This document shows positions 7,853 to 16,125 of a DNA stretch of 64,000 nt, one piece after another. The position numbers were made by a program, and so were the translations under genes. This DNA is from Sphingomonadales bacterium UBA2683 (lineage in GTDB: Bacteria; Pseudomonadota; Alphaproteobacteria; Sphingomonadales; Sphingomonadaceae), in the NCBI GenBank assembly GCA_002354635.1, contig DELZ01000005.1, forward strand, positions 369,780 to 433,779, written 5' to 3'. The notes under the pieces were generated by a model, which was given only the letters and a program-made list of their open reading frames with translations, made no database searches and was not told the DNA's origin. Numbering within the stretch: position 1 is the first letter of the stretch; each line of letters opens with the position of its first letter.

Positions 7853-8953
7853 TCACACTATCATGAAAAATATAATTAAAACCACGATTCCGATTGTCCA
7901 TGCGGCGCAACTCGAATTCGTACTAGGCTCACTCAAATCAGAGCCATAAATAATGGAAAGGTTCCGTGCCAACTTCATTTCGCGCTTCATGTCCTTTTCC
8001 CAATTCTTTGGAAGGACAAACTCAAAGGTCTCTGTGATCACACGCGGCCCGTCGTGCTCTTCAATATTGTCATCATCAACCATTGAGACGATCCGATCGA
8101 GACGGTTTGGTAAATCGGCTAGTTGATCAATCTGTGACCCCAACGCGTCCTGTAGCAGTTTAATCATAGTTTCGAATTCGTCAGAAACGCGGACGAATTT
8201 CAATCGCTCTTCGTGAGAAACCACTTGTTCAAGAAGGTTACGCAACAAAATGCTCGTATGGTGTATTTCTTCGATATCACCTGGCTCGCCTAAAGCTCCC
8301 CAAGCCCGATTAAACCGCTCGAAAATTTTTACTACAGGACTCACAAGACCAGTCATTTCGCTTATGCGCTCGCCAACCCATTCTAAAACATAATCATCGT
8401 CGATATGTTCCACATTACCAACAGCGACATCATCGCGAATATCCCGAAGTTTTCGAAATACAGGAGCGTTTAAATATCTTAGTAGTTCGGCAGTCAAAGC
8501 CCATTCCCAACCTCGCGGTTTGTCAAAAGCGATACGGCGTATGATCGGCGGATAGTGCGCAAAAGGTAAAAGCTCATTTTGTAGAAGGTCAAATTCGACT
8601 TTATCGCTCTGACTTCCCAGATGTGAAGCTACATATTCATCATGCTTTTCGCGCCAACCGAACAGCAGCGCTGAGGTAAATTTCTTTGCATCTCGATCAA
8701 CTTTCTTATGACAATTTCGACAAAGCCAAATGGCATTGGAAATCTCGGACCTCGCTTGGTCCGTCATATTTTCTTTGTGGCGAGCTTGTCCTGGCCGCGC
8801 AGCATAGATATGAGCTGCTTCTCCGATAATGGTAGCGGTTGATTGTTCCGAATTCGGACCAACTGTCGAAGTTCGACAATCAGGATTGCTACACAAGAAG
8901 CCAGCCCGCTTTGCGACAGTATCAATAACCTTTTTTGAGAAGTCTGGAACCAT
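7853..8953 (-). CDS. HNH endonuclease with C-terminal membrane anchor
   Basis: A 366-residue protein (from ATG 8953; ATG 8995 would add 14 residues). The N-terminal HNH nuclease fold has the zinc cysteines CSNPDC (21-26) and CRNC (78-81). The catalytic His48 is in GEAAHIYAA, Asn73 is in ISNAIWLC and His82 closes the motif. The following 230 residues are helical and unrecognised. The last 20 residues (WTIGIVVLIIFFMIV) form a membrane helix, so the nuclease domain should be tethered to the inner face of the membrane. HNH domains fused to sensor or membrane parts occur in anti-phage effectors, and the mobile-element setting fits, but no partner typical of a named defence system is seen. It is separate from the zinc-ribbon gene upstream by 199 bases. 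Confidence 0.7.
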   Translation of the reverse strand: MVPDFSKKVIDTVAKRAGFLCSNPDCRTSTVGPNSEQSTATIIGEAAHIYAARPGQARHKENMTDQARSEISNAIWLCRNCHKKVDRDAKKFTSALLFGWREKHDEYVASHLGSQSDKVEFDLLQNELLPFAHYPPIIRRIAFDKPRGWEWALTAELLRYLNAPVFRKLRDIRDDVAVGNVEHIDDDYVLEWVGERISEMTGLVSPVVKIFERFNRAWGALGEPGDIEEIHHTSILLRNLLEQVVSHEERLKFVRVSDEFETMIKLLQDALGSQIDQLADLPNRLDRIVSMVDDDNIEEHDGPRVITETFEFVLPKNWEKDMKREMKLARNLSIIYGSDLSEPSTNSSCAAWTIGIVVLIIFFMIV

Positions 8954-9152
8954 AATCCGATTTAGACCCAGCTTGGCAACATTTGCAATGAGCACAAATT
9001 TTACTGCGTAAAGGCTGAACGCATTTTATTCTATCGTTATCATAACCCTCGACCCTGAGCCGTTGAGCGCGTTGATCTGAACTCAATAGACGATGTGATA
9101 ACGTCTTCCCTGATCGGGCGCACACCCGCCAGTCAGTTGAATTGTTTATGGG

Positions 9153-10013
9153 CTACTCGCATGATTTGTTGGTCCGTTGATTTTCTTCAACAAGAATGCC
9201 CATAGCGATTTGCAAAACTGAATCACATTCCGGGCATTGCACTCGAAGACCCAAAGTAGCCCGCCGCTTCCAAACGTGGATCATATTTCCACAATTTTCG
9301 ACCGGACATTTGATGTCAACGAGATCTTCATCCATAATAATCTCATCGCCTGCACCAGCGGTCAGCCTATAAGATGCGTCGCAATCAAAGCATTCGACAA
9401 TCAACTCGTCGCACTCGTCCTCGCGAATTCCGCCTTTGAGTGCAGCAACATTTCGCGTTATCCGCGCACCACATTCAGCGCAATCAAAGCTGGATGTGTT
9501 TTTCATGATGAAATTATGCACCTTGGCACTGAGAATTTCTTCCAACCGGACGGCTAGTTTATCAAGCCGTACTCTAAGTCTTTTGGCGTCGCGACCCTTA
9601 TTCTTCATTAGCTGCACCGCAGTAGGTGTATGCAAATATGCACCAAGAGCGTCATAGTTTCGTTTGATTTCGGTCAGTGTGACACGGCGATCCTCGCCAA
9701 GGCTATTCCACTGTGGCACATGGTCAGGGTCATCGCTTTCTCGCGCAAAGCGAATTTCACCGCTGCGGTCGGCCATTGGGTCAATTTTGAGCAAGATGTT
9801 GAGTAATTTCGCTGGCTGCCAAATGCCAAGATCGGATTTGGGTAGATCATTGGTGTAATTGCCAGCAATTTGATAAATTAAGGCTTCTAAAACCTTACGG
9901 ATTTCTAGCGCTGCATAATAAAGATTTCCTTCGCGATCTATCTCTAGCTGTGTTTTTGCAAAAGCAAGATGCTCTCGCGCAAGCGCGCGATAGCGTCCCT
10001 TTTTCTTTGCCAT
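9153..10013 (-). CDS. DUF4145/HEPN-like protein with C-terminal zinc ribbons
   Basis: A 286-residue protein read from ATG 10013 (MAKKKGRYRALAREH); an ATG at 10037 is possible. The N-terminal 160 residues are helical and include EGNLYYAALEIRKVLEALI, resembling the helical DUF4145/HEPN-type domains often found in nucleic-acid-related defence proteins. The C-terminal half has paired cysteines (CAECGARI, CFDCDA, CPVENCG, CPECDS), consistent with two zinc ribbons. It lies 33 bases downstream of the small gene at 10047-10199 on the same strand. Function unknown; the domain assignment is by pattern and not certain. Confidence 0.6.
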   Translation of the reverse strand: MAKKKGRYRALAREHLAFAKTQLEIDREGNLYYAALEIRKVLEALIYQIAGNYTNDLPKSDLGIWQPAKLLNILLKIDPMADRSGEIRFARESDDPDHVPQWNSLGEDRRVTLTEIKRNYDALGAYLHTPTAVQLMKNKGRDAKRLRVRLDKLAVRLEEILSAKVHNFIMKNTSSFDCAECGARITRNVAALKGGIREDECDELIVECFDCDASYRLTAGAGDEIIMDEDLVDIKCPVENCGNMIHVWKRRATLGLRVQCPECDSVLQIAMGILVEENQRTNKSCE

Positions 10014-10046
10014 AAACTCTCTAATATCGCTGACCATGGTAGCAGT

Positions 10047-10199
10047 CTATCCCTCCAAATCGTCGATGTTGTCAAAGATTGCCGTGATTTGCTGTCGCAA
10101 AAAATCTTTTGATACTGGCGATGATCGCACTCGATAACCCTTTACCACCGATTCGGTTTTAACTGACTGACCCTCTTTGTGGTAACTTTTCATTACCAT
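10047..10199 (-). CDS. Small protein sharing the C-terminal motif of the TraG-type ATPase
   Basis: Fifty residues from ATG 10199 (ATG 10193 also possible). Its last half, VVKGYRVRSSPVSKDFLRQQ, matches the extreme C-terminus of the ATPase encoded at 10703-13318 (GYRVKSSAISTDVLRKQ) closely. It is either a free-standing copy of a docking tail or the remnant of a second ATPase gene whose body has been lost. It precedes the zinc-ribbon gene by 33 bases and is divergent from the excalibur gene. The ribosome-binding site is weak. Confidence 0.45.
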   Translation of the reverse strand: MVMKSYHKEGQSVKTESVVKGYRVRSSPVSKDFLRQQITAIFDNIDDLEG

Positions 10200-10283
10200 A
10201 ATATTGATATTCTCGGCCAATCCTAATCCAAAGTTCGACAACACCGCCAACGTATTCCATATTGTCTTAACGGAGGGAACAAC

Positions 10284-10586
10284 ATGCGCGTATTCTGGAC
10301 AGCCACCTTTCCTGCATTGATTTTGCTGCCTCAAGGCGGCGGGTCACCAGCCTATGCTCATAGCGGCAGAACTGCCGCAGACGGTTGTCATAATGATCGA
10401 AAAAACGGCGGACGTCATTGTCATGGCGGCAATGCGCAGCCTCGTGCGGTGAAACGTTCCAATGGCTCAGTCTATTATCCAAATTGCACCGCGGCTCGTA
10501 AAGCTGGTGCAGCGCCAGTGCGACGTGGACAACCTGGCTATGGCACTCACCTTGATCGCGACCGTGATGGTATTGGCTGCGAATAA
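10284..10586 (+). CDS. Secreted excalibur-domain protein, copy 1
   Basis: One hundred residues with GGAGGG seven bases before the ATG. A short hydrophobic leader ending near AYA predicts export. The mature part has a His/Cys-rich segment (GCHNDRKNGGRHCHGG) and then an excalibur calcium-binding domain (YYPNCTAARKAG ... DRDRDGIGCE), with the DxDxDG loop and paired cysteines of that family. Excalibur domains are extracellular and often accompany nucleases or surface proteins; here it stands alone. A closely related copy lies at 23217-23519 in the opposite orientation. Confidence 0.75.
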   Translation: MRVFWTATFPALILLPQGGGSPAYAHSGRTAADGCHNDRKNGGRHCHGGNAQPRAVKRSNGSVYYPNCTAARKAGAAPVRRGQPGYGTHLDRDRDGIGCE

Positions 10587-10702
10587 TGTCGCTGCACTTT
10601 TTATCAAAGCGTCAATGGGCTACCTTCCTGCTTTATGCAGAAACGATCATGCTTGGTGCCATTTTGTGGGGCTATCCCTTGTATAATCTTCTCAACTGAT
10701 GG

Positions 10703-13318
10703 TTAAGTTTGATCAGAATCATCGAACGCATTTTGTAGCTGCTTTCGCAACACATCAGTCGAGATCGCTGACGATTTTACCCGATATCCCCGCACTTCCC
10801 TGATTGGCGCACCAGCTTTGGTTTGTTTTGGAACCAGCTGAGCGGCAAGTTCTTCTTCGAGCAGAAATTCCACTGATCCTCGTTCGGTCTCACTTAAAGC
10901 GGCACTGATATGTCGGGACAGCGAGGTTTTGTGTTTGGCCGAAGCGGCGATCACCCACACTTTGTCAGCGCCAAAGCGCAAACATTTTTGCACGTTCAAA
11001 AGTTCATGCTCTTTGGTGGTAGTCACCGACACCTCACAACACACAACCAACCCATCGCGGCGCAGGATGACATCAACCCGACCCTCGCCATCAAGAATGG
11101 TTTCCTCCACGCTGGCCCGGAAACCCGCTGCCTCGCCGAGTTCCTTGACCAGCATTTCTATTTCACGGTGGCGCGCGCCGCCGCCACCCTCTTTATAAAA
11201 AACTGGAGGTGCGGCTGTTTTTGCAGATTCAGTTTGAATCGGTGCCGTAGGTGTTGGCTCGATGGATTCTGAAGCGGGCGCAACACCAGCCACTTCAGGA
11301 TCCGGATCTTTCGGTGTTGGGCCAACCTCCGGCTGCTCAGTTTCCGGCCATTGCCCATAGGTCCGGCGAGAATGTTCTATCAACGCCGCGTGTTCATCGA
11401 CACTCAGGCGATCTTGGCGTTCCACAAACCCCAAAGGTACCGTAAACGTCATGGCCGCCGGTGTGATGTTCTTGGCAAACAAAGCAAATTGCGCCTGACC
11501 GTCAGACTTACGCTGGCTGAGGATTATATCCTTATCCACGCGAAATTCGGTGGCGAGCTTAGTAGCGTCACTGGCGCTCACCCCGCCCGCTAGTTTAATC
11601 GAGGTGTTCGCCAACACGCCAGCCCGCGCACTGGTCGAGAATTGTTCCAGATGTTGATGAGCAAGGGTAATCGCGCCCTTGTATTTACGCACTTGGGCCA
11701 GCAATCGCACTAGCGTTTGATCGACCACGCCCTCGGCTTCATCAAAGTATATGAAGGTTTCCGTGCGCTGTTCTGGTACTAAGCCCGCTCGCCTGATCAA
11801 GCCTTGACCAATCAAGGCCACGATCATCCTTGCAAAGATATGTGATCCTTCCTCGCCCAGATATTCCTTCGAGGTGTTGACGAAGATGATTTTGCCCTCA
11901 AGCATGGCAGAATCGAAGTTGACGGTGTTACACTTGGCGGAAAACAAACGGTCCAGCGATCGATTGGACAATACACCCCAGAGACGGGCTAATATCTGTT
12001 GCTTGGTGGCGTTGAGGGACTTGTCAAAGAAGCGAGTCTCGAAAAATGTCTTGGCCGTGCCAGTCATTTTTTCCATGAACGGGCGATATTGCTCCCCATC
12101 CTCCATCAGCTCCCGTAGCGTATGAATGTTCCCCCCTGGAATCTGCATCAGCAGCAGTCCGAGATAACGAAACAGGGTGGATTGACGGCTAGTCAGTTCG
12201 CTGCCGAGTAGGGCGTCGAAAAAATACTCAAACAGCTCAATGGTGTTATTCTCAATCGTCTCTTGCGCGCGCGTATCAGCGCCGTCCAGATGCGCAACGT
12301 CAAAGAGATTGAGACCGACCGGATGCTGGCTATCAGTAGGGTCAATAAAGATGGTTCGCTGACCGAGCAGGTCTGATTCAAACAAAGAGGTTTGGGAAAG
12401 GGTTTTCAGGAGCGTTCCATCGGGATCAATCACCACCACCGACATCTTCTGGTCAAGCGCGCGCACCAGATCATCATAGATCAAATATTGCAAAAGCTGG
12501 GTTTTACCATGACCGGTGCCGCCGGTGATGACGGTGTGTTCAAATCGCACCTCGTTGGGGATGGGAATTGGTACGGGGAGGGTAAACAGTCCGGCGAAGA
12601 AGGTTTGGTCGGTGTAGAGGTCAGACAGCTCCGGAGAAGCCATATTTCGCTGATCCTGCGGTGCTAAAAACTGTTTAGTGGTAGTGTTCCGTTCGCTCCA
12701 TCGTACTCCCGACGCCGCGCAGAGCCGTGCTTCGAATTGCTCCCGCGCGTAATGATAAAGGTCTGGCTCTTCAATCTCTTTGTCATAGAACGTACCGATC
12801 AGCCTTCGCAGTAGATCGGGAAAATCATCAATGAAATCGCAGAGCGGTGTTTGTGGGCTAAGAATCGGCTGATGGGCCAAAGTGCCATCTGGGTACGGGT
12901 CAATCAGGACATTGACGGGTAATTCGGCGATGATGCCCCGCAATATGATCGCCATTTTTTCACGCCATAGGCCGAGATAATGCTGTTCATCCGAGAGCAG
13001 TTTGACCGCACGGCGTAAATAGGTGCGCAGTTCTGAAGCTGATTCCAAAGATTCTTGGTATTTCGGGAGGGTGGTAACATCGAACAGAAACGGCTCGGCG
13101 TGTAGCAACTGCCAACTAACTTCTGCCAGTGGCTCAGCGATCAAGGCGGACGGGCACAGATTGGATTCCGCACACACGTCAACCAACAAATCCGTGATGA
13201 ACGTGTGAGCCTCATCGGCTGACTGAAAATATGAACCTGAGCGCAGTAGCTGCACAGCTTCAATGAGGCGTTCGGTGTCTTGCTCGTCAGGTGGTTTTGA
13301 GAAAGGCCAGCGCATCAT
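10703..13318 (-). CDS. VirD4/TraG-type ATPase fused to a nuclease-like C-terminal domain
   Basis: An 871-residue protein. An N-terminal 240 residues of unknown fold are followed by a P-loop motor domain: Walker A GGTGHGKT (266-273), a VVVIDPDGTLL strand, and Walker B TFIYFDEAEG with a downstream LAHQHLEQ sensor. This layout matches type IV coupling proteins and HerA/TraG translocases. A Pro/Glu-rich linker leads to a domain of about 110 residues (REIEMLVKELGEAAGF ... GRVDVILRRDGLVVCCEVSV) in which GRVDV and CEVS fit the D...ExK-like core of restriction-endonuclease folds; that is an inference. It ends with a GYRVKSS tail shared with the small gene at 10047-10199. The ATG overlaps the stop of the upstream gene as ATGA. 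No membrane helices typical of VirD4 are seen. Confidence 0.78.
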   Translation of the reverse strand: MMRWPFSKPPDEQDTERLIEAVQLLRSGSYFQSADEAHTFITDLLVDVCAESNLCPSALIAEPLAEVSWQLLHAEPFLFDVTTLPKYQESLESASELRTYLRRAVKLLSDEQHYLGLWREKMAIILRGIIAELPVNVLIDPYPDGTLAHQPILSPQTPLCDFIDDFPDLLRRLIGTFYDKEIEEPDLYHYAREQFEARLCAASGVRWSERNTTTKQFLAPQDQRNMASPELSDLYTDQTFFAGLFTLPVPIPIPNEVRFEHTVITGGTGHGKTQLLQYLIYDDLVRALDQKMSVVVIDPDGTLLKTLSQTSLFESDLLGQRTIFIDPTDSQHPVGLNLFDVAHLDGADTRAQETIENNTIELFEYFFDALLGSELTSRQSTLFRYLGLLLMQIPGGNIHTLRELMEDGEQYRPFMEKMTGTAKTFFETRFFDKSLNATKQQILARLWGVLSNRSLDRLFSAKCNTVNFDSAMLEGKIIFVNTSKEYLGEEGSHIFARMIVALIGQGLIRRAGLVPEQRTETFIYFDEAEGVVDQTLVRLLAQVRKYKGAITLAHQHLEQFSTSARAGVLANTSIKLAGGVSASDATKLATEFRVDKDIILSQRKSDGQAQFALFAKNITPAAMTFTVPLGFVERQDRLSVDEHAALIEHSRRTYGQWPETEQPEVGPTPKDPDPEVAGVAPASESIEPTPTAPIQTESAKTAAPPVFYKEGGGGARHREIEMLVKELGEAAGFRASVEETILDGEGRVDVILRRDGLVVCCEVSVTTTKEHELLNVQKCLRFGADKVWVIAASAKHKTSLSRHISAALSETERGSVEFLLEEELAAQLVPKQTKAGAPIREVRGYRVKSSAISTDVLRKQLQNAFDDSDQT

Positions 13319-13719
13319 TCATCGCGCGGGTATTTGATAACCTCCTCGCCGCCAAACTGCTGGCAGGTTTGCAAGACGTTATGAAAACTTTGCGCAGCTT
13401 TTTTGATTTGCTCTTCTGCTTCAATCATCTCGATAATGTCTTTGCATTCCACCGTCCGGCCTTTGACCAGATCGTTGACAGTAAATATGTGACCCTTGGC
13501 TTTTGCCGCAAAGACTGAGAACAATCTCTGCACCGGTCCTAGCTTCGGTAACTTGTCCATGACCGACGCCTTTTCATACAGAATATCTTTGCCGAGCTTG
13601 TATTTCCTCACATACTCGGCCTCTTGGTCAGACAGTTTGCTCCGAAGATTTAGTACAAACGAAATGGCTCCCAAGCCAGTGAATCCGGTTTTTTGCGAAC
13701 GAGATAATAGTAGTTCCAT
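13315..13719 (-). CDS. Unknown protein coupled to the TraG-type ATPase
   Basis: From ATG 13719 (GGGGG ribosome-binding site) it encodes 134 residues; an upstream in-frame start at 13749 lacks support. The sequence is mixed alpha with a basic middle and an amphipathic helix (IIEMIEAEEQIKKAAQSF). No known domain is recognised. Its stop overlaps the start of the ATPase gene by four bases, so the two are translated together and probably act together. That makes it a candidate accessory or substrate-recruiting subunit of the motor, by position only. Confidence 0.65.
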   Translation of the reverse strand: MELLLSRSQKTGFTGLGAISFVLNLRSKLSDQEAEYVRKYKLGKDILYEKASVMDKLPKLGPVQRLFSVFAAKAKGHIFTVNDLVKGRTVECKDIIEMIEAEEQIKKAAQSFHNVLQTCQQFGGEEVIKYPRDE

Positions 13720-13828
13720 GATTGCCCCCAACGGATGAAAAATAGGCAACCTATCATTGAAGCGGTTAAATCACAATTGGCAGTTTCTGCTAGAAGTGGA
13801 GGTGTTGTTAGTTTGTATCCATCCTCCT

Positions 13829-14576
13829 TTAGTCAGTTTTTGCAACGGTTGTGGCTTTCCAACCTTCATTTGTGAGTTGAATGATGGCCGACCCGGTGCC
13901 AGATATCTGCACAACACTGCTATTGGGACCGTAGTTACCGGGCATTGCCAACAAGTCTTTTCGGCGCGCTAGTGGCAATAATTGACCGGTTTCATCCGCA
14001 GCGCTCCAACGGAAAGTCACGCGGCTGACTTGCGCCGCGCTTTCCGACGGTAGCGTGAAATTGGTAACAGCATCAATTTTGCCGGTTCCAAAACAAGCAC
14101 CGAGCGCTTTGCGCTGAGTGCCGACACCATCAGTGTATTCATAGACCTTTAGCAACTGGCGACCCACGTCAGTCAGATTGAAATCAATGAGGAATTTATG
14201 TTTAACCTCATCCAACACACCATAGTCGGCCAAATGCGTCAGATTTTTTTGGATGATTGTCGAATATCAATCTACCCCCCATTGGCACCGCCACTGGAAA
14301 TAGATCATCAATTGACGAGGCACTTGCCAATTGATCGGGCTTGATCCCCAAATAGTCTGCGCCCAGTCCGGACAATGACGTGCAAGGAAAAGTCACTACA
14401 CTGTCCTGCAAAGCGTTTTTAATGTTGGTTTCGTTCAATTCGTTAGAGTCCGAGAATATGTCAAAGACACTCCCAGATTCTGCCTCGTCGCTGCAGCCTG
14501 TGTTTAGGTATAGAATTGCGAGAAGTCCGAAAACTAGCGGCAATGCGATTGGGGTCCACGATGGTTTATTCGTCAT
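13829..14576 (-). pseudogene. Lipoprotein-like gene split by a frameshift at an A7 run
   Basis: Two consecutive minus-strand frames form one gene. The first (14576 to 14208) starts with a hydrophobic leader ending LNTGC and runs to IFDNHPKK. At seven consecutive A (14244-14250, minus strand) the continuing coding sense moves to the frame that reads NLTHLADYGVLDE and ends at 13829. Removing one A restores a single protein of about 248 residues. It may be a real mutation, a sequencing or assembly error, or +1 slippage. It follows the lipoprotein gene at 14579 by two bases, so it belongs to that operon. No known family recognised. Confidence 0.6.
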
Positions 14577-14578
14577 CC

Positions 14579-14983
14579 TTATGCTCCGAATTTAGCGCGC
14601 AGGGCGTCCTTAAATTCCCGAATACGTTTTTGTGATTTTGCTTCACCGGAGGTTGAGCGACTGCCAAACGAGATGAATGTCATTTCCACGGTTCCGCCGT
14701 TTGGTTTGAGTTGCACTGACAATTGAACACTATAGTTGCGGCCCAACACCACACTTTCACCAAAATTTGGCTGGTCCGCCAATTGTACCAGATTCGTGGC
14801 GCGATTGCCGCCAGTGTATTGATAGCCGAGCGACTTGCCGACCTCGATTACGCTATCCACAAAACTGGCTGGTTGTTTCGACAATTGAACCGTCTCAACC
14901 GTAGTGAACTGACCGCCGAGGCCGCTAAAACTGGCACAACCAGAAACGGTCAACATCATCAACATTAGGGCTAGAAAACGCAT
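14579..14983 (-). CDS. Small lipoprotein of unknown function
   Basis: 134 residues with a type II signal peptide and a good lipobox (LTVSGC, Cys16), so it should be lipid-anchored in the envelope. The mature part has a beta-rich pattern (NYSVQLSVQLKPNGGTVEMTF) ending in a basic helix. It is followed after two bases by the frameshifted lipoprotein-like gene. Together with the membrane protein at 15037 these form a small leftward envelope-gene run inside the mobile region. Family unknown. Confidence 0.65.
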   Translation of the reverse strand: MRFLALMLMMLTVSGCASFSGLGGQFTTVETVQLSKQPASFVDSVIEVGKSLGYQYTGGNRATNLVQLADQPNFGESVVLGRNYSVQLSVQLKPNGGTVEMTFISFGSRSTSGEAKSQKRIREFKDALRAKFGA

Positions 14984-15036
14984 AAAAAATACCTTTTAAA
15001 ACTGCGGTGAATAGAAAAGGGTGATGGGTTGAATAG

Positions 15037-15411
15037 TCACTGCGCCGGAGGAATTGGCTCCTTGGACTTTTGACCAACCACATTGGCGGGCTTATGTACC
15101 GGTGCGGTGGTGGTGATGGTCGAGCTTTGTGGTGACTGATTAGCCAGCGCTGCCTGCTGCTCGCGGTGTTTGTTGACCGCAATCGCAGCCCAAATGACGC
15201 AGGCAGGCCATGTGATAAAGATGCCAAGCATCAGGGTGAGCGGTAGGACAATCAGGCTCACCACGAACATCACGATACCGCCGGTGACTGACGCATAGAG
15301 CAAACCAATTGGACCAAAGGCGATGGCAAGCAGTATCGCCACACCCATACTTTTTTGCGGTGCACTCGGTTGTCCCATTATGATGGTCGTATTTTGCACT
15401 GGTTCAGTCAT
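15037..15411 (-). CDS. Small polytopic membrane protein
   Basis: From ATG 15411 (MTEPVQNTTII) it encodes 124 residues. Two or three membrane helices lie in the middle (SMGVAILLAIAFGPIGLLYA and IVMFVVSLIVLPLTLMLGI), with a polar Ser/Thr/Pro-rich tail. Longer upstream frame exists but runs through the repeat-bearing promoter region, so it is not used. The gene is divergent from the HTH gene at 15563 and shares the intergenic region with its 15-bp repeats, suggesting that regulator controls it. Family unknown. Confidence 0.6.
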   Translation of the reverse strand: MTEPVQNTTIIMGQPSAPQKSMGVAILLAIAFGPIGLLYASVTGGIVMFVVSLIVLPLTLMLGIFITWPACVIWAAIAVNKHREQQAALANQSPQSSTITTTAPVHKPANVVGQKSKEPIPPAQ

Positions 15412-15488
15412 TGCGCTCTCCACTTCAATTTTTCTGGCGAATGTTTGTTCCAAACTGAACAGCGTTTTACCAATTCGCCACTTAGCCT

Positions 15489-15533
15489 CATATATATGAA
15501 GACCATATATATCAATCCCGTATATATTGAGGG
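15489..15533. repeat. Three direct repeats of 15-bp period (possible operator iterons)
   Basis: CATATATATGAAGAC, CATATATATCAATCC and CGTATATATTGAGGG begin at 15489, 15504 and 15519. The exact 15-bp spacing, the shared ATATATAT core and the location between a divergent membrane-protein gene and an XRE regulator gene suggest repressor operators. Confidence 0.55.
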
Positions 15534-15562
15534 GGCTGGAATTAGTTCGGAGGCTCCAGCAC

Positions 15563-15820
15563 ATGACGAAATCGGTCTTTTCCGATGGATACAACGAATT
15601 GCTCGCCCTGTTGGTTGAAAGTAGAAAAGCGGCAGGTATGACGCAGGTTGAACTTGCGGAGCGCCTTCAACGTCCGCAGCCATTTATTTCGTATCTCGAA
15701 CGCGGTGAACGCCGTGTCGATGTGGTGGAGTTTATTGCTATCGCTCGTGCTATTGGTGTCTCGCCTGCTGAATTGTTTGGTCGGCTGCTTTCTAAGATGC
15801 CTGAAAACAATCCGATTTAG
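15563..15820 (+). CDS. XRE-family transcriptional regulator
   Basis: Eighty-five residues from ATG 15563, with GGAGG about nine bases upstream; in-frame upstream sequence is ignored. The helix-turn-helix is clear: GMTQVELAERLQRPQPFISYLERGERRVDV. It is a Cro/CI-type DNA-binding protein with almost nothing outside the HTH. It lies just downstream of the three 15-bp repeats and may repress itself and the divergent membrane-protein gene. A truncated relative occurs at 16987-17127. Confidence 0.85.
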   Translation: MTKSVFSDGYNELLALLVESRKAAGMTQVELAERLQRPQPFISYLERGERRVDVVEFIAIARAIGVSPAELFGRLLSKMPENNPI

Positions 15821-16125
15821 ACGAATAAACGCTCGACAGAAGTACGCATGCGCAAAGATTTTTGGTGATCTTATGTTGAGTAGCACTGCAAACATCCGAT
15901 TGATTGATACTGGTTCATTGAAATTGTTGATGCCGTTCTACCTCAATCAAGAATGATCAATTCTCGGTTTTGTAAGAAAAATCTAGAACGGACAAAATTT
16001 CCCAACGCATGATGTTGACCGGATCGCGTTTAGCTCCCAATCTTGAGGCTGGTTCGTGTAGTTCAGGATATTCTCATCATTTCAAAAACCGCGCCACGAT
16101 AGCCAATTTAGGGAACAACTAAGAT
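15821..16125. other. Non-coding stretch
   Basis: No supported gene. A 27-codon frame (ATG about 15873) exists but has no ribosome-binding site. The stretch presumably holds the promoter of the next gene; no motif is recognised. Confidence 0.4.

Noticed and set aside
8922..9125. 67-codon frame across the HNH gene start
   Set aside because: Overlaps the HNH start in another frame; arginine- and serine-rich shadow.
15873..15956. 27-codon frame after the XRE gene
   Set aside because: No ribosome-binding site and no distinctive sequence.
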